From: a virus
Virus record (IMG/VR): IMGVR_UViG_3300028196_000006
Location: 27,729-91,728 of that record
DNA: 64,000 nucleotides
Direction: 5' to 3' (one strand)
The translations under genes and the position numbers were made by a program. This document shows, piece by piece, positions 18,242-26,841 of the stretch. Below the pieces are notes generated by a model. That model was not told the origin of the DNA. It did no database searches and saw nothing but the letters and a program-made list of their open reading frames with translations. Each line of letters begins with the position of its first letter. Within the stretch, counting starts at the first letter, position 1.

Positions 18242-18864
18242 TTATAGGAATATGCGGACTGATAGGTTCAGGCAAAGATACCATCGCTGATTTTTTAGTA
18301 AAAGAAAAGAACTTTCAAAAATTATCATTTGCTGACAAATTAAAAGACAGTGTGGCTGAAATGTTTGATTGGGATAGACAACTGTTGGACGGAAAAACAG
18401 ATGAAAGTAGAGCATGGCGTGAAAAATCTGATGAATTTTGGAGCAAAGAAATGGGTAAAGATATTACTCCCAGACATGTGCTTCAAGTGTTTGGCACAGA
18501 ATGTATGCGTGATGGGTTTTATAATGGTGTGTGGGTAAGTTTAGCAAAAAAGAAAGTTTTAGATAATCCAAACATCAACTGGGTAATACCCGATGTGCGT
18601 TTTGAAAATGAAGCCACAATGATTAAAGAAATTAACGGAGAAGTATGGTGGGTAAAAAGAGGACAACTGCCATTATGGTTTAAAATGTATCAGGACATTG
18701 GAAAAGAACCCAAAGATGTACATCCTTCTGAATGGGCATGGGCAAACACAAATTTTAATACAGAATTATCTAATAATGGCACCATTGCTGAACTTAAAAA
18801 TCAGGTACAAGATCGCCTTGTTGCCAACGGATTCCTTCAAGGTGCAACGATCTCTGGCAGTTAG
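18238..18864 (+). CDS. gp1: Deoxynucleoside monophosphate kinase (T4 gp1-like)
   Basis: The 208-residue product has a P-loop GLIGSGKDT (residues 7-15) and the segment FADKLKDSVAEMF, then TPRHVLQVFGTECMRDG and VIPDVRFENEA. This is the T4 gene 1 / phage dNMP kinase pattern; the enzyme turns dNMPs from host DNA breakdown into dNDPs for phage replication. It is translationally coupled to the preceding oxygenase by ATGA. The last 71 bases overlap the antisense zinc-ribbon gene. Length is close to T4 gp1 (241). Confidence 0.9.
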   Translation: MIIGICGLIGSGKDTIADFLVKEKNFQKLSFADKLKDSVAEMFDWDRQLLDGKTDESRAWREKSDEFWSKEMGKDITPRHVLQVFGTECMRDGFYNGVWVSLAKKKVLDNPNINWVIPDVRFENEATMIKEINGEVWWVKRGQLPLWFKMYQDIGKEPKDVHPSEWAWANTNFNTELSNNGTIAELKNQVQDRLVANGFLQGATISGS

Positions 18865-19135
18865 CACACACTGTTTTTAAATTATTAAACTTACAATTAT
18901 TAAGATTACTGTCCACATGAAACACGTTAAATTGTTGTTTATACTTGCTGGAGTGTCCACATTTATCACACTTTGTTTTAGTTCTATATCCAGCAATATA
19001 CCATTTGGGTTGATAACCGCTGGGTCCTCCATGCTTCAAACACATCTCACATTGCTTTCTATAATAAGTCTTATTGCCTTTTTTATAGTTCACAGCACAA
19101 GGTCTTTGGTTACATTTAGTGCATAATGGTCTCAT
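18794..19135 (-). CDS. Zinc-ribbon / HNH-like protein, antisense between dNMP kinase and tail sheath
   Basis: Starting at the ATG at 19135 gives 113 residues; an in-frame GTG at 19180 would add 15. Four CxxC pairs (C5/C8, C29/C32, C56/C59, C90/C93) frame FHVDSNLNNCKFNNLKTVC, which is the HNH-type pattern H-x-D-x-N-L-x-N-x-x-x-x-N-L-x-x-x-C-x-x-C. The last position is Gln rather than His, so nuclease activity is doubtful. I remember similar short proteins in marine T4-like phages. It converges on and overlaps the dNMP kinase tail by 71 bases. A GGTAAATACATT late-like motif ends just before the 19135 ATG. Function unknown; a DNA- or RNA-binding zinc protein is likeliest. Confidence 0.65.
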   Translation of the reverse strand: MRPLCTKCNQRPCAVNYKKGNKTYYRKQCEMCLKHGGPSGYQPKWYIAGYRTKTKCDKCGHSSKYKQQFNVFHVDSNLNNCKFNNLKTVCANCQRSLHLEGIRWQQGDLVPDF

Positions 19136-19207
19136 ACGAATGTATTTACCTGCCCTTTTTAACCCCTTTTTTAATAACACTTAATACGGCTTGATTTGAC
19201 ACATTGT

Positions 19208-19217
19208 CATAAATACT
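19208..19217 (+). promoter_or_regulatory. Late promoter CATAAATACT upstream of tail sheath
   Basis: A perfect ATAAATA core lies 40 bases before the gp18 ATG. The predicted start near 19221 leaves a leader of about 36 bases containing AGGAG ahead of the start codon, in contrast to the many leaderless genes in this genome. Confidence 0.7.
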
Positions 19218-19256
19218 AGCAATATAAAGTTTTACACTTTAATAGGAGATAAAAAG

Positions 19257-22200
19257 ATGGCATTAGTTTCACCAGGAGTACAAGTTAGTGTAATAGACGA
19301 AAGTTTCTACACACCAGCAGAACCGGGCACAGTCCCTATGATTTTCGTTGCTTCGGCAACAGACAAAACAAGCAGTTCCGGAACAGGAATAGCACAAGGT
19401 ACAACAGCCGCTAACGCAGGCAAAGTGTACTTGATGACTTCTCAAAGAGAATTAGCAGAAACATTTGGTGATCCAATATTTAAAACAGATGCCAATAATA
19501 ATCCTATCAATGGTGGTGAAACAAACGAATACGGATTACAAGCGGCTTACAGTTATTTAGGTGTTGCCAACAGAGCATACGTTGTGAGAGCAGATGTTGA
19601 TCTAGGTCAATTAGAAGCAACAGCAACAGCACCAGCGGCAAATCCAGAATCTGGAACTTATTGGTTTGACACAGCAGTTTCAAAATTTGGAATATTTGAA
19701 TGGAATAGTGCTTCAGCATCAACAACAGGTGGACAAACTTTTAGCAACAAAATTCCTCACGTAATTACAAGTGCAACACTTTTAAATGCAGGTGTTCCAA
19801 AAACTTCATTTGGACAAGCAGGTGATTATGCAATCGTGGCAACAACAGATGCCAACGAAATGTTTTACAAAAAATACGATGGTAGTTGGGTAGGCGTAGG
19901 TTCAACGGCTTGGGTTGCATCAAATCCAACTGTGTTAGGATCAACAGCAACAGCAGGTTACACAGGAACTATTGGTTCAGGAACAACTTTCACAATCACT
20001 ATTAACGGTGGTGCAACAACAATCACAACATCAGGTACAACAGCAACAGCAGTGGCTTCAGATATTTCAGGTGCAGGTGTTTCAGGTTTATCAGCAAGAG
20101 TAGTAGGCGGAATATTAGCAATCTATTATGATGGATCTAATGACCAAGACATTCAACTTGGATCAGGTACATTAGACATAGCAATAGGTTTAGGTATTGC
20201 AACAGGAACATATTACGTTCCAAAACTAACAACTGCCCCACACACTTCTGTACCAGCATACAAAACTGGTGACGCAGAATCAAGACCAACAGGTTCTTTA
20301 TGGGTTAAAACAACAACACCTAACTCAGGTGCGAAATGGTCAGTTAAAAAATTCAACGGTACAACAAAGTTATGGGAAGACATAACAGCACCAATTTATT
20401 CAGATGCCGAAACAGCTCTATACAATCTAGATAGAACAGGTGGTGGAGTAAATCTTGCTGTAGGCAATTTATACATTGACCATTACACTGGAACAAATGC
20501 TCTAGAGCAAACAATTTTTAGAAGAGAATCTACAGGTTCAACAAAAATCACAGGTACAGCAATCACATCAGGTATCACAGCAGGTAGCAAAACATTTACT
20601 ATTGCTGAATCAATTGTAGGACAACTAGCATTGAACTCAGCAGTAACAGTTAGTGTAACTCCAACAGGAGCGGCAACTGATGCTGATTTAATAGCAGGTG
20701 CTATTAACGGTTCAGGATTCACAAACATTGTGGCAAGTGTTGATTCACAGAACAGAGTTTCAATCGAACACAACGACGGTGGAGAATTTGACATTGTTGA
20801 CACAAGCGGTACTTTGGGTGAAGCAGGTTTCACTGGTTACAACTATGTTACCAAGGCAGGTACAGCAAACTTGTACACAACAAGCACTGGATTCAGAGCA
20901 AGTAACTGGAAAATTTTATCATACACAGCAAGTGCCACAGCAGTTACAACAACTGCGGCAAATGGACAATTATGGTACTCATCAATTGTTGATGAAGTAG
21001 ACATAATGTATCACAACGGTACAGACTGGAAAGGTTACTCAGCAGTATCAAGTTCAGATCCAGCAGGTCCACAAGTTAAATCAACTGCTCCAACTACACA
21101 ATCAGATGGAACAGCACTTGTTGAAGGCGACTTATGGATTTCAACAGCAGACTTAGAAAATTATCCAACAATTTACAAATGGAATGCAACTTCGTTAAAA
21201 TGGATTCTAGTTGACAAAACAGATCAAACAACAGAAAATGGAATTCTATTTGCTGATGCTAGATACGGTACAACAGGTGGTACGGCAACAGTTGCACCAA
21301 CAGGTACTATTGTAGAATTATTAGCAAGTGACTTCTTAGACACTGATGCTCCAGATCCAGCACTATATCCAAAAGGTATGTTGTTATGGAACACAAGACG
21401 TTCAGGTTTCAATGTTAAGAAATTTACAAGAAATTATGTTGATGTTACAGCAAACAACACAAGAGGTTCAGACAGCGGCAGTTCAATGGCGGCTTACTAT
21501 CCACACAGATGGACAACTGAATCGGCTAACCAAGTAGATGGTTCAGGATCATTTGGTAGAATAGCACAGAAAAAAGTTGTTGTACAATCATTACAAGCAA
21601 TGTTAAATTCTAATCAAGAAATCAGAGATGATGAGTCTAGATTGTTTAACATTATGGCAACACCAGGTTATCCAGAATTGATTGGCGAAATGATTTCGTT
21701 AAACAATGACAGAGGCTTGTCAGCATTTATAGTTGGTGACTCACCAATGAGATTAACACCAGATGCAACAAGTTTACAAAATTGGGCATCAAATGTTAAC
21801 CTAGCAGTGGAAGACAATGATAACGGACTTGTAAGCACAGACGAATATCTTGGAGTATTTTATCCATCAGGATTCACAAGTGATAACTTTGGAAACAATA
21901 TAGTTGTTCCATCAAGTCACATGATGTTAAGAACTATTGCTTTAAGTGATCAAGTTTCTTTTCCATGGTTTGCTCCAGCAGGTACAAGACGTGGCGGAAT
22001 CACAAACGCAAGTTCAACAGGTTACATTAGCAACGAAGGCGAATTTGTTTCAACAGCATTAAATGAAGGACAAAGAGATACATTGTATTCAAACAATGTT
22101 AACCCAATTACTTTCATAACAGGTGCTGGTTTAGTCAACTACGGACAAAAAACAAGATTTGCTGGAAGTTCTGCATTAGACAGAATTAACGTTGCTAGAT

Positions 22201-22496
22201 TAGTAATTTACATGAGAAGTCAGTTAAACAAATTAGCGAGACCTTATGTTTTTGAGCCAAATGATAAAATTACAAGAGATGAAATCAAAGCTCAAGCAGA
22301 AAGTTTATTACTTGAACTAGTTGGTAACAGAGCGATTTATGACTTCTTGGTTGTGTGTGACGAATCAAACAACACACCTACTAGGATAGACAGAAACGAG
22401 TTGTACTTAGATATTGCTATTGAACCAGTCAAAGCAGTAGAGTTCATCTACGTACCATTAAGATTGAAAAATACTGGCGAAATAGCAGGATTATAA
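19257..22496 (+). CDS. gp18: Tail sheath protein (T4 gp18-like), expanded
   Basis: The N-terminus MALVSPGVQVSVIDESFY and the C-terminal half, with LFNIMATPGYPELIGEMI, FPWFAPAGTRRGGI, a GLVNYGQKTRF strand and INVARLVIYMRSQL, are the standard contractile sheath core. The sheath polymerises on the tube and contracts to drive DNA delivery. At 1079 residues it is far longer than T4 gp18 (659). The extra sequence sits between about residues 120 and 700 and contains repeated surface modules with YWFDTAVSKFGIFEWN, GSLWVKTTTPNSGAKWSVKK and GDLWISTADLENY. These probably form an enlarged protruding domain on the outside of the tail. The leader has AGGAG. Confidence 0.92.
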   Translation: MALVSPGVQVSVIDESFYTPAEPGTVPMIFVASATDKTSSSGTGIAQGTTAANAGKVYLMTSQRELAETFGDPIFKTDANNNPINGGETNEYGLQAAYSYLGVANRAYVVRADVDLGQLEATATAPAANPESGTYWFDTAVSKFGIFEWNSASASTTGGQTFSNKIPHVITSATLLNAGVPKTSFGQAGDYAIVATTDANEMFYKKYDGSWVGVGSTAWVASNPTVLGSTATAGYTGTIGSGTTFTITINGGATTITTSGTTATAVASDISGAGVSGLSARVVGGILAIYYDGSNDQDIQLGSGTLDIAIGLGIATGTYYVPKLTTAPHTSVPAYKTGDAESRPTGSLWVKTTTPNSGAKWSVKKFNGTTKLWEDITAPIYSDAETALYNLDRTGGGVNLAVGNLYIDHYTGTNALEQTIFRRESTGSTKITGTAITSGITAGSKTFTIAESIVGQLALNSAVTVSVTPTGAATDADLIAGAINGSGFTNIVASVDSQNRVSIEHNDGGEFDIVDTSGTLGEAGFTGYNYVTKAGTANLYTTSTGFRASNWKILSYTASATAVTTTAANGQLWYSSIVDEVDIMYHNGTDWKGYSAVSSSDPAGPQVKSTAPTTQSDGTALVEGDLWISTADLENYPTIYKWNATSLKWILVDKTDQTTENGILFADARYGTTGGTATVAPTGTIVELLASDFLDTDAPDPALYPKGMLLWNTRRSGFNVKKFTRNYVDVTANNTRGSDSGSSMAAYYPHRWTTESANQVDGSGSFGRIAQKKVVVQSLQAMLNSNQEIRDDESRLFNIMATPGYPELIGEMISLNNDRGLSAFIVGDSPMRLTPDATSLQNWASNVNLAVEDNDNGLVSTDEYLGVFYPSGFTSDNFGNNIVVPSSHMMLRTIALSDQVSFPWFAPAGTRRGGITNASSTGYISNEGEFVSTALNEGQRDTLYSNNVNPITFITGAGLVNYGQKTRFAGSSALDRINVARLVIYMRSQLNKLARPYVFEPNDKITRDEIKAQAESLLLELVGNRAIYDFLVVCDESNNTPTRIDRNELYLDIAIEPVKAVEFIYVPLRLKNTGEIAGL

Positions 22497-22498
22497 TA

Positions 22499-22508
22499 GA
22501 TAAATATT
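22499..22508 (+). promoter_or_regulatory. Late promoter GATAAATATT upstream of tail tube
   Basis: The motif begins three bases after the gp18 stop. The predicted start near 22512 is about ten bases before the gp19 ATG. AGGAG lies across the start site. It would let the tube be made in excess over the sheath. Confidence 0.7.
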
Positions 22509-22521
22509 ATAGGAGAAACAA

Positions 22522-23148
22522 ATGAGTATATCTACACTATCAAAAATTACAGTACCTTTAGACAGTAACCAATCTGCTTCTAACCAAGGTCTGTTAATGC
22601 CAAAGTTACAGTATCGTTTTAGAGTATCACTAGAAAACTTTGGTGTATCTACACCAACTACTGAACTAACAAAGCAAGTTGTAGATATTACAAGACCTAA
22701 TTTAAGTTTCGAAACAACTACTGTTGACGTGTATAACTCTAAAGTTTATCTAGCAGGTAAACACACATGGGAAACTGTTACACTTACATTAAGAGAAGAT
22801 GTTAGCAACAACGTACAAAAACTTGTTGGCGAGCAACTACAGAAACAATTTGACTTCTTTGAAATGAGTGCGGCGGCATCAGGTGCTGATTACAAATTTG
22901 TTACTAGAATTGAAATATTAGATGGTGGTAACGGAGCAAACACTCCAAACACATTAGAAACATTTGAATTATACGGTTGCTATATTGAATCAGCAAACTA
23001 TAATCAATTATCGTACAGTACAAGTGAACCAGTTACTGTAACGTTAGCATTAAGATACGACAATGCTATCCAAACTCCTCAAGGTTCGGGTGTAGGAACT
23101 GCTGTAGGCAGAACTGTAAACACTTTGATTACGGGTGGCGGAGCGTAA
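22522..23148 (+). CDS. gp19: Tail tube protein (T4 gp19-like)
   Basis: The 208-residue protein follows the sheath gene directly, as gp19 follows gp18 in T4-like phages. It has the tube-protein pattern: LMPKLQYRFRVSLENFG near the N-terminus, DITRPNLSFETTTVDVYNSK, HTWETVTLTLRED and a final strand GCYIESANYNQLSYSTSEP with VTVTLALRYDNA. T4 gp19 is 163 residues; the extra length is mainly at the ends. It has its own late promoter and a strong terminator behind it, consistent with high expression of a major structural protein. Confidence 0.92.
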   Translation: MSISTLSKITVPLDSNQSASNQGLLMPKLQYRFRVSLENFGVSTPTTELTKQVVDITRPNLSFETTTVDVYNSKVYLAGKHTWETVTLTLREDVSNNVQKLVGEQLQKQFDFFEMSAAASGADYKFVTRIEILDGGNGANTPNTLETFELYGCYIESANYNQLSYSTSEPVTVTLALRYDNAIQTPQGSGVGTAVGRTVNTLITGGGA

Positions 23149-23180
23149 TTTTCGTAAGCATTTATAAATTTAAAGTATCG

Positions 23181-23208
23181 AAAAGGGGACTTTTTAAGTC
23201 CCTTTTTT
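23181..23208 (+). terminator. Rho-independent terminator after tail tube gene
   Basis: The stem GGGACTT / AAGTCCC with a three-base TTT loop is preceded by AAAAG and followed by a run of six T. It is the clearest intrinsic terminator in the window and ends the gp18-gp19 late unit. Confidence 0.9.
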
Positions 23209-23236
23209 GGTTTTTAACACATCACTTTTTACAGCA

Positions 23237-23246
23237 CATAAATACT
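23237..23246 (+). promoter_or_regulatory. Late promoter CATAAATACT abutting a start codon
   Basis: The ATAAATA core ends at 23244, so the predicted start is about 23250 and the ATG is at 23251. The message would be leaderless. No ribosome-binding sequence can fit between promoter and ATG. Confidence 0.7.
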
Positions 23247-23250
23247 GTAC

Positions 23251-24381
23251 ATGGCAAATTTACTCAAAGGTTTTTTAGACAATGTTCTTAAAGGAACACT
23301 CAATCCTAAAGGAAATCTAGCAGATTTCAGCCATGCTTCTAGACTGTATGTAGATGACAGTTTTAGATTAGCACCCAAGCAAAAATTTTTATACCATGTG
23401 GTTTTTAATATCAACCCAAAAGCGGCAATCACAGATCCGCCATTAAGTAATCATCAACGAGAATTGAACATGCTGGTGAAGGCGGTAGACTTACCACAAT
23501 ACACTGTGGATATGATTACTGCACAACAATACAACATAAAAAGAAAAATACAAACAAAAATTTCATATGATCCAATTAACATCACTTTTCATGACGACAA
23601 CTATGGAGTAACAACTGCATTGTGGGAAACATATTATAGATACTATTTCAATGATGGAAATTATGCCAGTAAAGATACCCAAGGAAATCAATCCACTAGC
23701 ACAGACAGAGCTTACAGTAAATCAAATGTATTAAAAGAGAAAAAAAATACCAAAAATAGATTTGGGTTAGATTCGGATGCTAATATTCCATTTTTTACAA
23801 GTATTCAAATTTATCAAATGGCAAGAAAAACTTACACTTGTTACACATTAGTAAATCCAATTATACAGAGATGGCAACACGATTCGATGAACAATCAAGA
23901 ATCAGCACCAGTACAAAATCAGATGTCGGTTGAATATGAAGCAGTATTTTATTCTAGAGGTAAAGTACAAGCCAACGGTGCTCCTGCTGGCTTTGGAAAA
24001 GAACACTATGACAAAACTCCATCGCCTAACAGTTTATCAGGAGGAGGATCTACAAGTTTACTTGGAACTGGTGGCGTATTATCAGGATTGTTTGGAGCCA
24101 ACGATGGCCCATACACATACATTGGTAGTCAACTAGGAGGAGGCAGACAAGGAATAACTCTTGGTTCAATAATTAGAACAGCCAATAGATTAAAAAATGC
24201 AAAAAAATTATCTAAAGAAGGATTACGTCAAGAAGGATTCAACATCTTAACAGGAGCAATAGGCAGAATAGGAAATACTGCTGACCAGGCTTATGGTGTG
24301 CCAAATACTTTTATAGGCAGAAGTGCTTCTAATATAGGTGCAGGCTTTAAGGCTATAACAAAAGCAGTAATAAGGAAATAA
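23251..24381 (+). CDS. Baseplate/tail-tube junction protein (gp48/gp54-like)
   Basis: The 376-residue product begins with a short helix, then SRLYVDDSFRLAPKQKFLYHVVFNI, LVKAVDLPQYTVDM, KIQTKISYDPINITFHDDN and, later, IIQRWQHDSM with QMSVEYEAVFYSRGKV. This is the tail-tube fold (strand order F-x-V-x-F, VKxxDLPxY, W/YDPIxIxFxDD), seen in gp19 and in the T4 tube initiators gp48 and gp54. The C-terminal third is Gly/Ser-rich and helical. T4 gp48 (364) and gp54 (320) are of similar length. Position between gp19 and the head completion gene supports a baseplate tube-initiation role. Which of gp48 or gp54 it matches I cannot decide. Confidence 0.6.
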   Translation: MANLLKGFLDNVLKGTLNPKGNLADFSHASRLYVDDSFRLAPKQKFLYHVVFNINPKAAITDPPLSNHQRELNMLVKAVDLPQYTVDMITAQQYNIKRKIQTKISYDPINITFHDDNYGVTTALWETYYRYYFNDGNYASKDTQGNQSTSTDRAYSKSNVLKEKKNTKNRFGLDSDANIPFFTSIQIYQMARKTYTCYTLVNPIIQRWQHDSMNNQESAPVQNQMSVEYEAVFYSRGKVQANGAPAGFGKEHYDKTPSPNSLSGGGSTSLLGTGGVLSGLFGANDGPYTYIGSQLGGGRQGITLGSIIRTANRLKNAKKLSKEGLRQEGFNILTGAIGRIGNTADQAYGVPNTFIGRSASNIGAGFKAITKAVIRK

Positions 24382-24744
24382 ATGTCAAACATACCAAAAC
24401 AAAACAATGATAGTGGTGCACCAGTAAAAGAATTTTTCAATGAATATTTCAATGACACTGTTGCTTTCCCTAGCAACGATGTTGATGCTGTTGTGGGTTA
24501 TTTTGAATCAAGAGGCTTTGATAGAACTGCCAGCATATCTACAGCAACAGTGATATTACAACAAGCAAAAATAGACGGTGTTAAAGTTTTTGAATTAATA
24601 GATACTCTACAAGGTATGGACAAAGTACAATTAAGTTATATTGTTACTGAAATTTTAAATCATAACAGATCAAATACATCATCACTTGGTTATAAAGTTA
24701 AAACTGAAAACAGTCTTTCAGAAAAACGTAACATAGTAGTATAG
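24382..24744 (+). CDS. Conserved small protein of marine T4-like phages, function unknown
   Basis: The 120-residue product starts immediately after the preceding stop. It contains PVKEFFNEYFNDTVAFPSND, DAVVGYFESRGFDRTA, VILQQAKIDGVKVFELIDTL and QLSYIVTEILNHNRSNTSSLGYK, and ends EKRNIVV. I recall proteins with this layout in cyanophages between baseplate and head-completion genes, but no function. It is mostly helical with no Cys, signal or membrane segment. The tight spacing suggests it is a minor structural or assembly protein. That role is inference. Confidence 0.65.
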   Translation: MSNIPKQNNDSGAPVKEFFNEYFNDTVAFPSNDVDAVVGYFESRGFDRTASISTATVILQQAKIDGVKVFELIDTLQGMDKVQLSYIVTEILNHNRSNTSSLGYKVKTENSLSEKRNIVV

Positions 24745-24748
24745 TCCA

Positions 24749-25183
24749 ATGGCGAAGTTCGCTCAAGGTAGATATCAAATAAAAAATCCAGACAAATATA
24801 TTGGGGGACGAACTCCTTTATATAGAAGCAGTTGGGAATTTGCTTTTATGAAGTTTTGTGACGAAAGTCCTAGCATACAAAAATGGGCTAATGAATCTAT
24901 AAGGATTCCTTACAAACATCCTATGACAGGAAAGTTTACTATATATGTTCCAGATTTTTTTATTGCCTACACAGACAAAAACGGAAGACCTCATGCAGAA
25001 GTAATAGAAATTAAACCTGAGAATCAAACATTAGTAGAAAAAGTTGGAAAGAACAGATACAATCAAGCACAATTGATTATCAATAAAGCCAAATGGAGCA
25101 GTGCTCAAATGTGGTGTAAGAACAAAGGATTCCGTTTCAGAGTGATCAACGAAAAAGATATCTTCCATGGCGGTAAAAGGTGA
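24749..25183 (+). CDS. gp4: Head completion protein (T4 gp4-like)
   Basis: The 144-residue product has the gp4 pattern: NPDKYIGGRTPLYRSSWEFAF, MKFCDESPSIQKWANESI, IPYKHPMTGKFTIYVPDFFI and EVIEIKPENQT. The E...D...ExK layout (E at SSWE, D in VPDFF, E-I-K) is that of restriction-endonuclease-like (TnsA-type) nucleases. In T4, gp4 (gene 50/4) completes filled heads so that tails can join. The stop overlaps the next GTG start (GTGA). Length agrees with T4 gp4 (about 150). Confidence 0.85.
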   Translation: MAKFAQGRYQIKNPDKYIGGRTPLYRSSWEFAFMKFCDESPSIQKWANESIRIPYKHPMTGKFTIYVPDFFIAYTDKNGRPHAEVIEIKPENQTLVEKVGKNRYNQAQLIINKAKWSSAQMWCKNKGFRFRVINEKDIFHGGKR

Positions 25184-25713
25184 GTGTTCGTAAAATAAAA
25201 GAATGGGCGTGGCCCTTCATTAAAAACTTCCGTACTTACATAGACATTGGTGCTCTCGACGGTGACACATCTGCTCCATTTGTAAAAGATTTCAAAAAAG
25301 TGATAGCATTCGAACCCAGTCCTTTAACATTTCCAAAAATTCCAGACACAGTTGAAAAATACAATGTTGCTTTAGGCAATCAACATGAGATAAAAACACT
25401 TAAAATTCCTGGCGGAACTGGAAATCCTGTTCATGGTAGTCTTGTAAGATATGGTAAAGGTATCATCGAACACGAAGTTTCTGTAAAATGTTTAGACGAT
25501 TACAATTTTGAAGACGTGGATTTTATAAAAATAGATGTGGAATGGTATGAATTAAAAGCATGTCAAGGTGCGGAAAACACAATTAAAAAATATATGCCTA
25601 CCATAATGTTTGAAAACAAAAGAAATGAAGCAGATAACTGTATGAGATATTTGCAAACACTGGGATATCAAATCAAAAAGTACAAGTCAGAGACCATAGC
25701 CTACACTAAATAA
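25180..25713 (+). CDS. FkbM-family methyltransferase with GTG start
   Basis: The 177-residue protein reads YIDIGALDGDTSAPF (motif I), VIAFEPSPLTFPKI, KYNVALGNQHEI, a VKCLDDYNFEDVDFIKIDVEW segment and ELKACQGAENTI, which is the FkbM methyltransferase pattern. FkbM enzymes O-methylate sugars or small molecules using SAM. The start is GTG, coupled to the gp4 stop as GTGA; no ATG lies nearby. Its place between head completion and small terminase, inside the core head/packaging genes, is unusual and suggests insertion of a glycan-modification gene. Substrate unknown. Confidence 0.8.
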   Translation: MSVRKIKEWAWPFIKNFRTYIDIGALDGDTSAPFVKDFKKVIAFEPSPLTFPKIPDTVEKYNVALGNQHEIKTLKIPGGTGNPVHGSLVRYGKGIIEHEVSVKCLDDYNFEDVDFIKIDVEWYELKACQGAENTIKKYMPTIMFENKRNEADNCMRYLQTLGYQIKKYKSETIAYTK

Positions 25714-25726
25714 AAATACATATATT

Positions 25727-26257
25727 ATGACCAAAAAATTAGAAGAACTGCTCAACCTTCCAGAATCACAAGAGATAGTGAAAGAAGAACAAGAAAAAGC
25801 ACAGGCAGAAGATAAAAAAACAGAAAAGAAAAGCAAAAGTATTGAACAACAACAAACCACAATGCGAGACATTGCCGAGTTTGACAAAATTGCGGCGGCA
25901 TTACCAAAAGTTGATGGCTTAGGAGAATTAGGAGATTCAGAACTGGATGATGTTGGCACACGTGCTATCACTGCCTATGAAGATCTCATGGATTTGGGTA
26001 TGAATGTGGAGAGTAGATATTCTGCTCGTATATTTGAAGTGGCAGGCAATATGTTAAAGACCACATTGGATGCCAAGGTAGCGAAAATAGATAAAAAATT
26101 AAAAATGGTTGATTTACAACTTAAAAAACAAAAACAAGACCAAAAACAGGGCGATTCCGATGCAAATGTGGTACAAGGAGAAGGATATGTAATATCTGAT
26201 CGCAATAGTTTATTGGAGAAACTTAAAAACATGGATAAATACAACGATGACAAGTAA
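25727..26257 (+). CDS. gp16: Small terminase subunit (T4 gp16-like)
   Basis: The 176-residue protein begins with a charged segment (KKLEELLNLPESQEIVKEEQ), then TTMRDIAEFDKIAAALPKVDG, and a central helical region AITAYEDLMDLGMNVESRYSA with RIFEVAGNMLKTTLDAKVAK that continues as a predicted coiled coil (IDKKLKMVDLQLKKQKQD). Length and layout parallel T4 gp16 (164), which forms the DNA-recognition ring of the packaging motor and has the central ARxxEVxxxLM helix pair. It lies four genes before gp17, with two small genes between. Possible promoter CTAAATAAAAATACAT lies just before. Confidence 0.75.
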   Translation: MTKKLEELLNLPESQEIVKEEQEKAQAEDKKTEKKSKSIEQQQTTMRDIAEFDKIAAALPKVDGLGELGDSELDDVGTRAITAYEDLMDLGMNVESRYSARIFEVAGNMLKTTLDAKVAKIDKKLKMVDLQLKKQKQDQKQGDSDANVVQGEGYVISDRNSLLEKLKNMDKYNDDK

Positions 26258-26837
26258 ATTACAACAGTACCTAGCAGAAAGCACAAAAACATACCCTTTT
26301 AAAATAGGTGTAGCAGGCGATTTGCCAGAAGGTTTCGCTGACCATTTAGAATCAGCATTAGAAAAATTTGTAGTTGTTAAAATGAGCAACGGCAAAAAAA
26401 CTCCAATACAACAAAGACCATTGGATTTTCCTGCTCTTGAAAATGAAAGAACAACATACTTTGACACAGAATTACAATACCCAACAACACCACAAGTTTT
26501 ACAACAGTTTATTAAAACTTACTGTAACATGCCAGAAAGTCATATCATAGTAAGAAATCCTAATGAGCCACAAGAAGCATATCAAGAAGAAAAATCAGAT
26601 GCACCTTACGAAGCAAAATTAAACAGTGCATATGAAGATAGCAAAGACGAACAAAAAACAGTGGGCAATTCGAGAGTTATGGATTTATTAAAAGAATTAG
26701 AAAAAGCACGTAAAGAAAGAAATGCACCAGACGCCGCAGGCGAAATTAAAGCACCAAAAGATGGTGGAGCAACTGAAAATGCAGGCGACAGCAAAAACAA
26801 AATGTCACCTATTTCAGGCAAGTCGAAAGGTAAATAG
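26247..26837 (+). CDS. Conserved hypothetical between terminase subunits (196 aa)
   Basis: The start overlaps gp16 by 11 bases. The N-terminal half has a compact domain: YPFKIGVAGDLPEGFADHLE, ALEKFVVVKMSNGKKTPIQQ, RPLDFPALENERTTYFDTEL and YPTTPQVLQQFIKTYCNMPE then SHIIVRNPNEPQEAYQ. I recall similar proteins in marine phages without a known function. The C-terminal half is charged and Gly/Asn-rich, likely disordered (KAPKDGGATENAGDSKNK). The position between gp16 and gp17 suggests a packaging or prohead role; this is inference. Confidence 0.65.
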   Translation: MTSKLQQYLAESTKTYPFKIGVAGDLPEGFADHLESALEKFVVVKMSNGKKTPIQQRPLDFPALENERTTYFDTELQYPTTPQVLQQFIKTYCNMPESHIIVRNPNEPQEAYQEEKSDAPYEAKLNSAYEDSKDEQKTVGNSRVMDLLKELEKARKERNAPDAAGEIKAPKDGGATENAGDSKNKMSPISGKSKGK

Positions 26838-26841
26838 TAGC

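Noticed and set aside
19197-19209. Short palindrome TGACA-CAT-TGTCA and a TTGACA before the tail sheath
   Set aside because: No -10 at 16-18 bases from this TTGACA; the ATAAATA late motif next to it explains expression, and a 5-bp palindrome is expected by chance.
26722-26841. Longer start for the gene at 26842
   Set aside because: The extension overlaps the preceding gene in another frame and reads as its low-complexity tail; the ATG at 26842 follows the stop by four bases.
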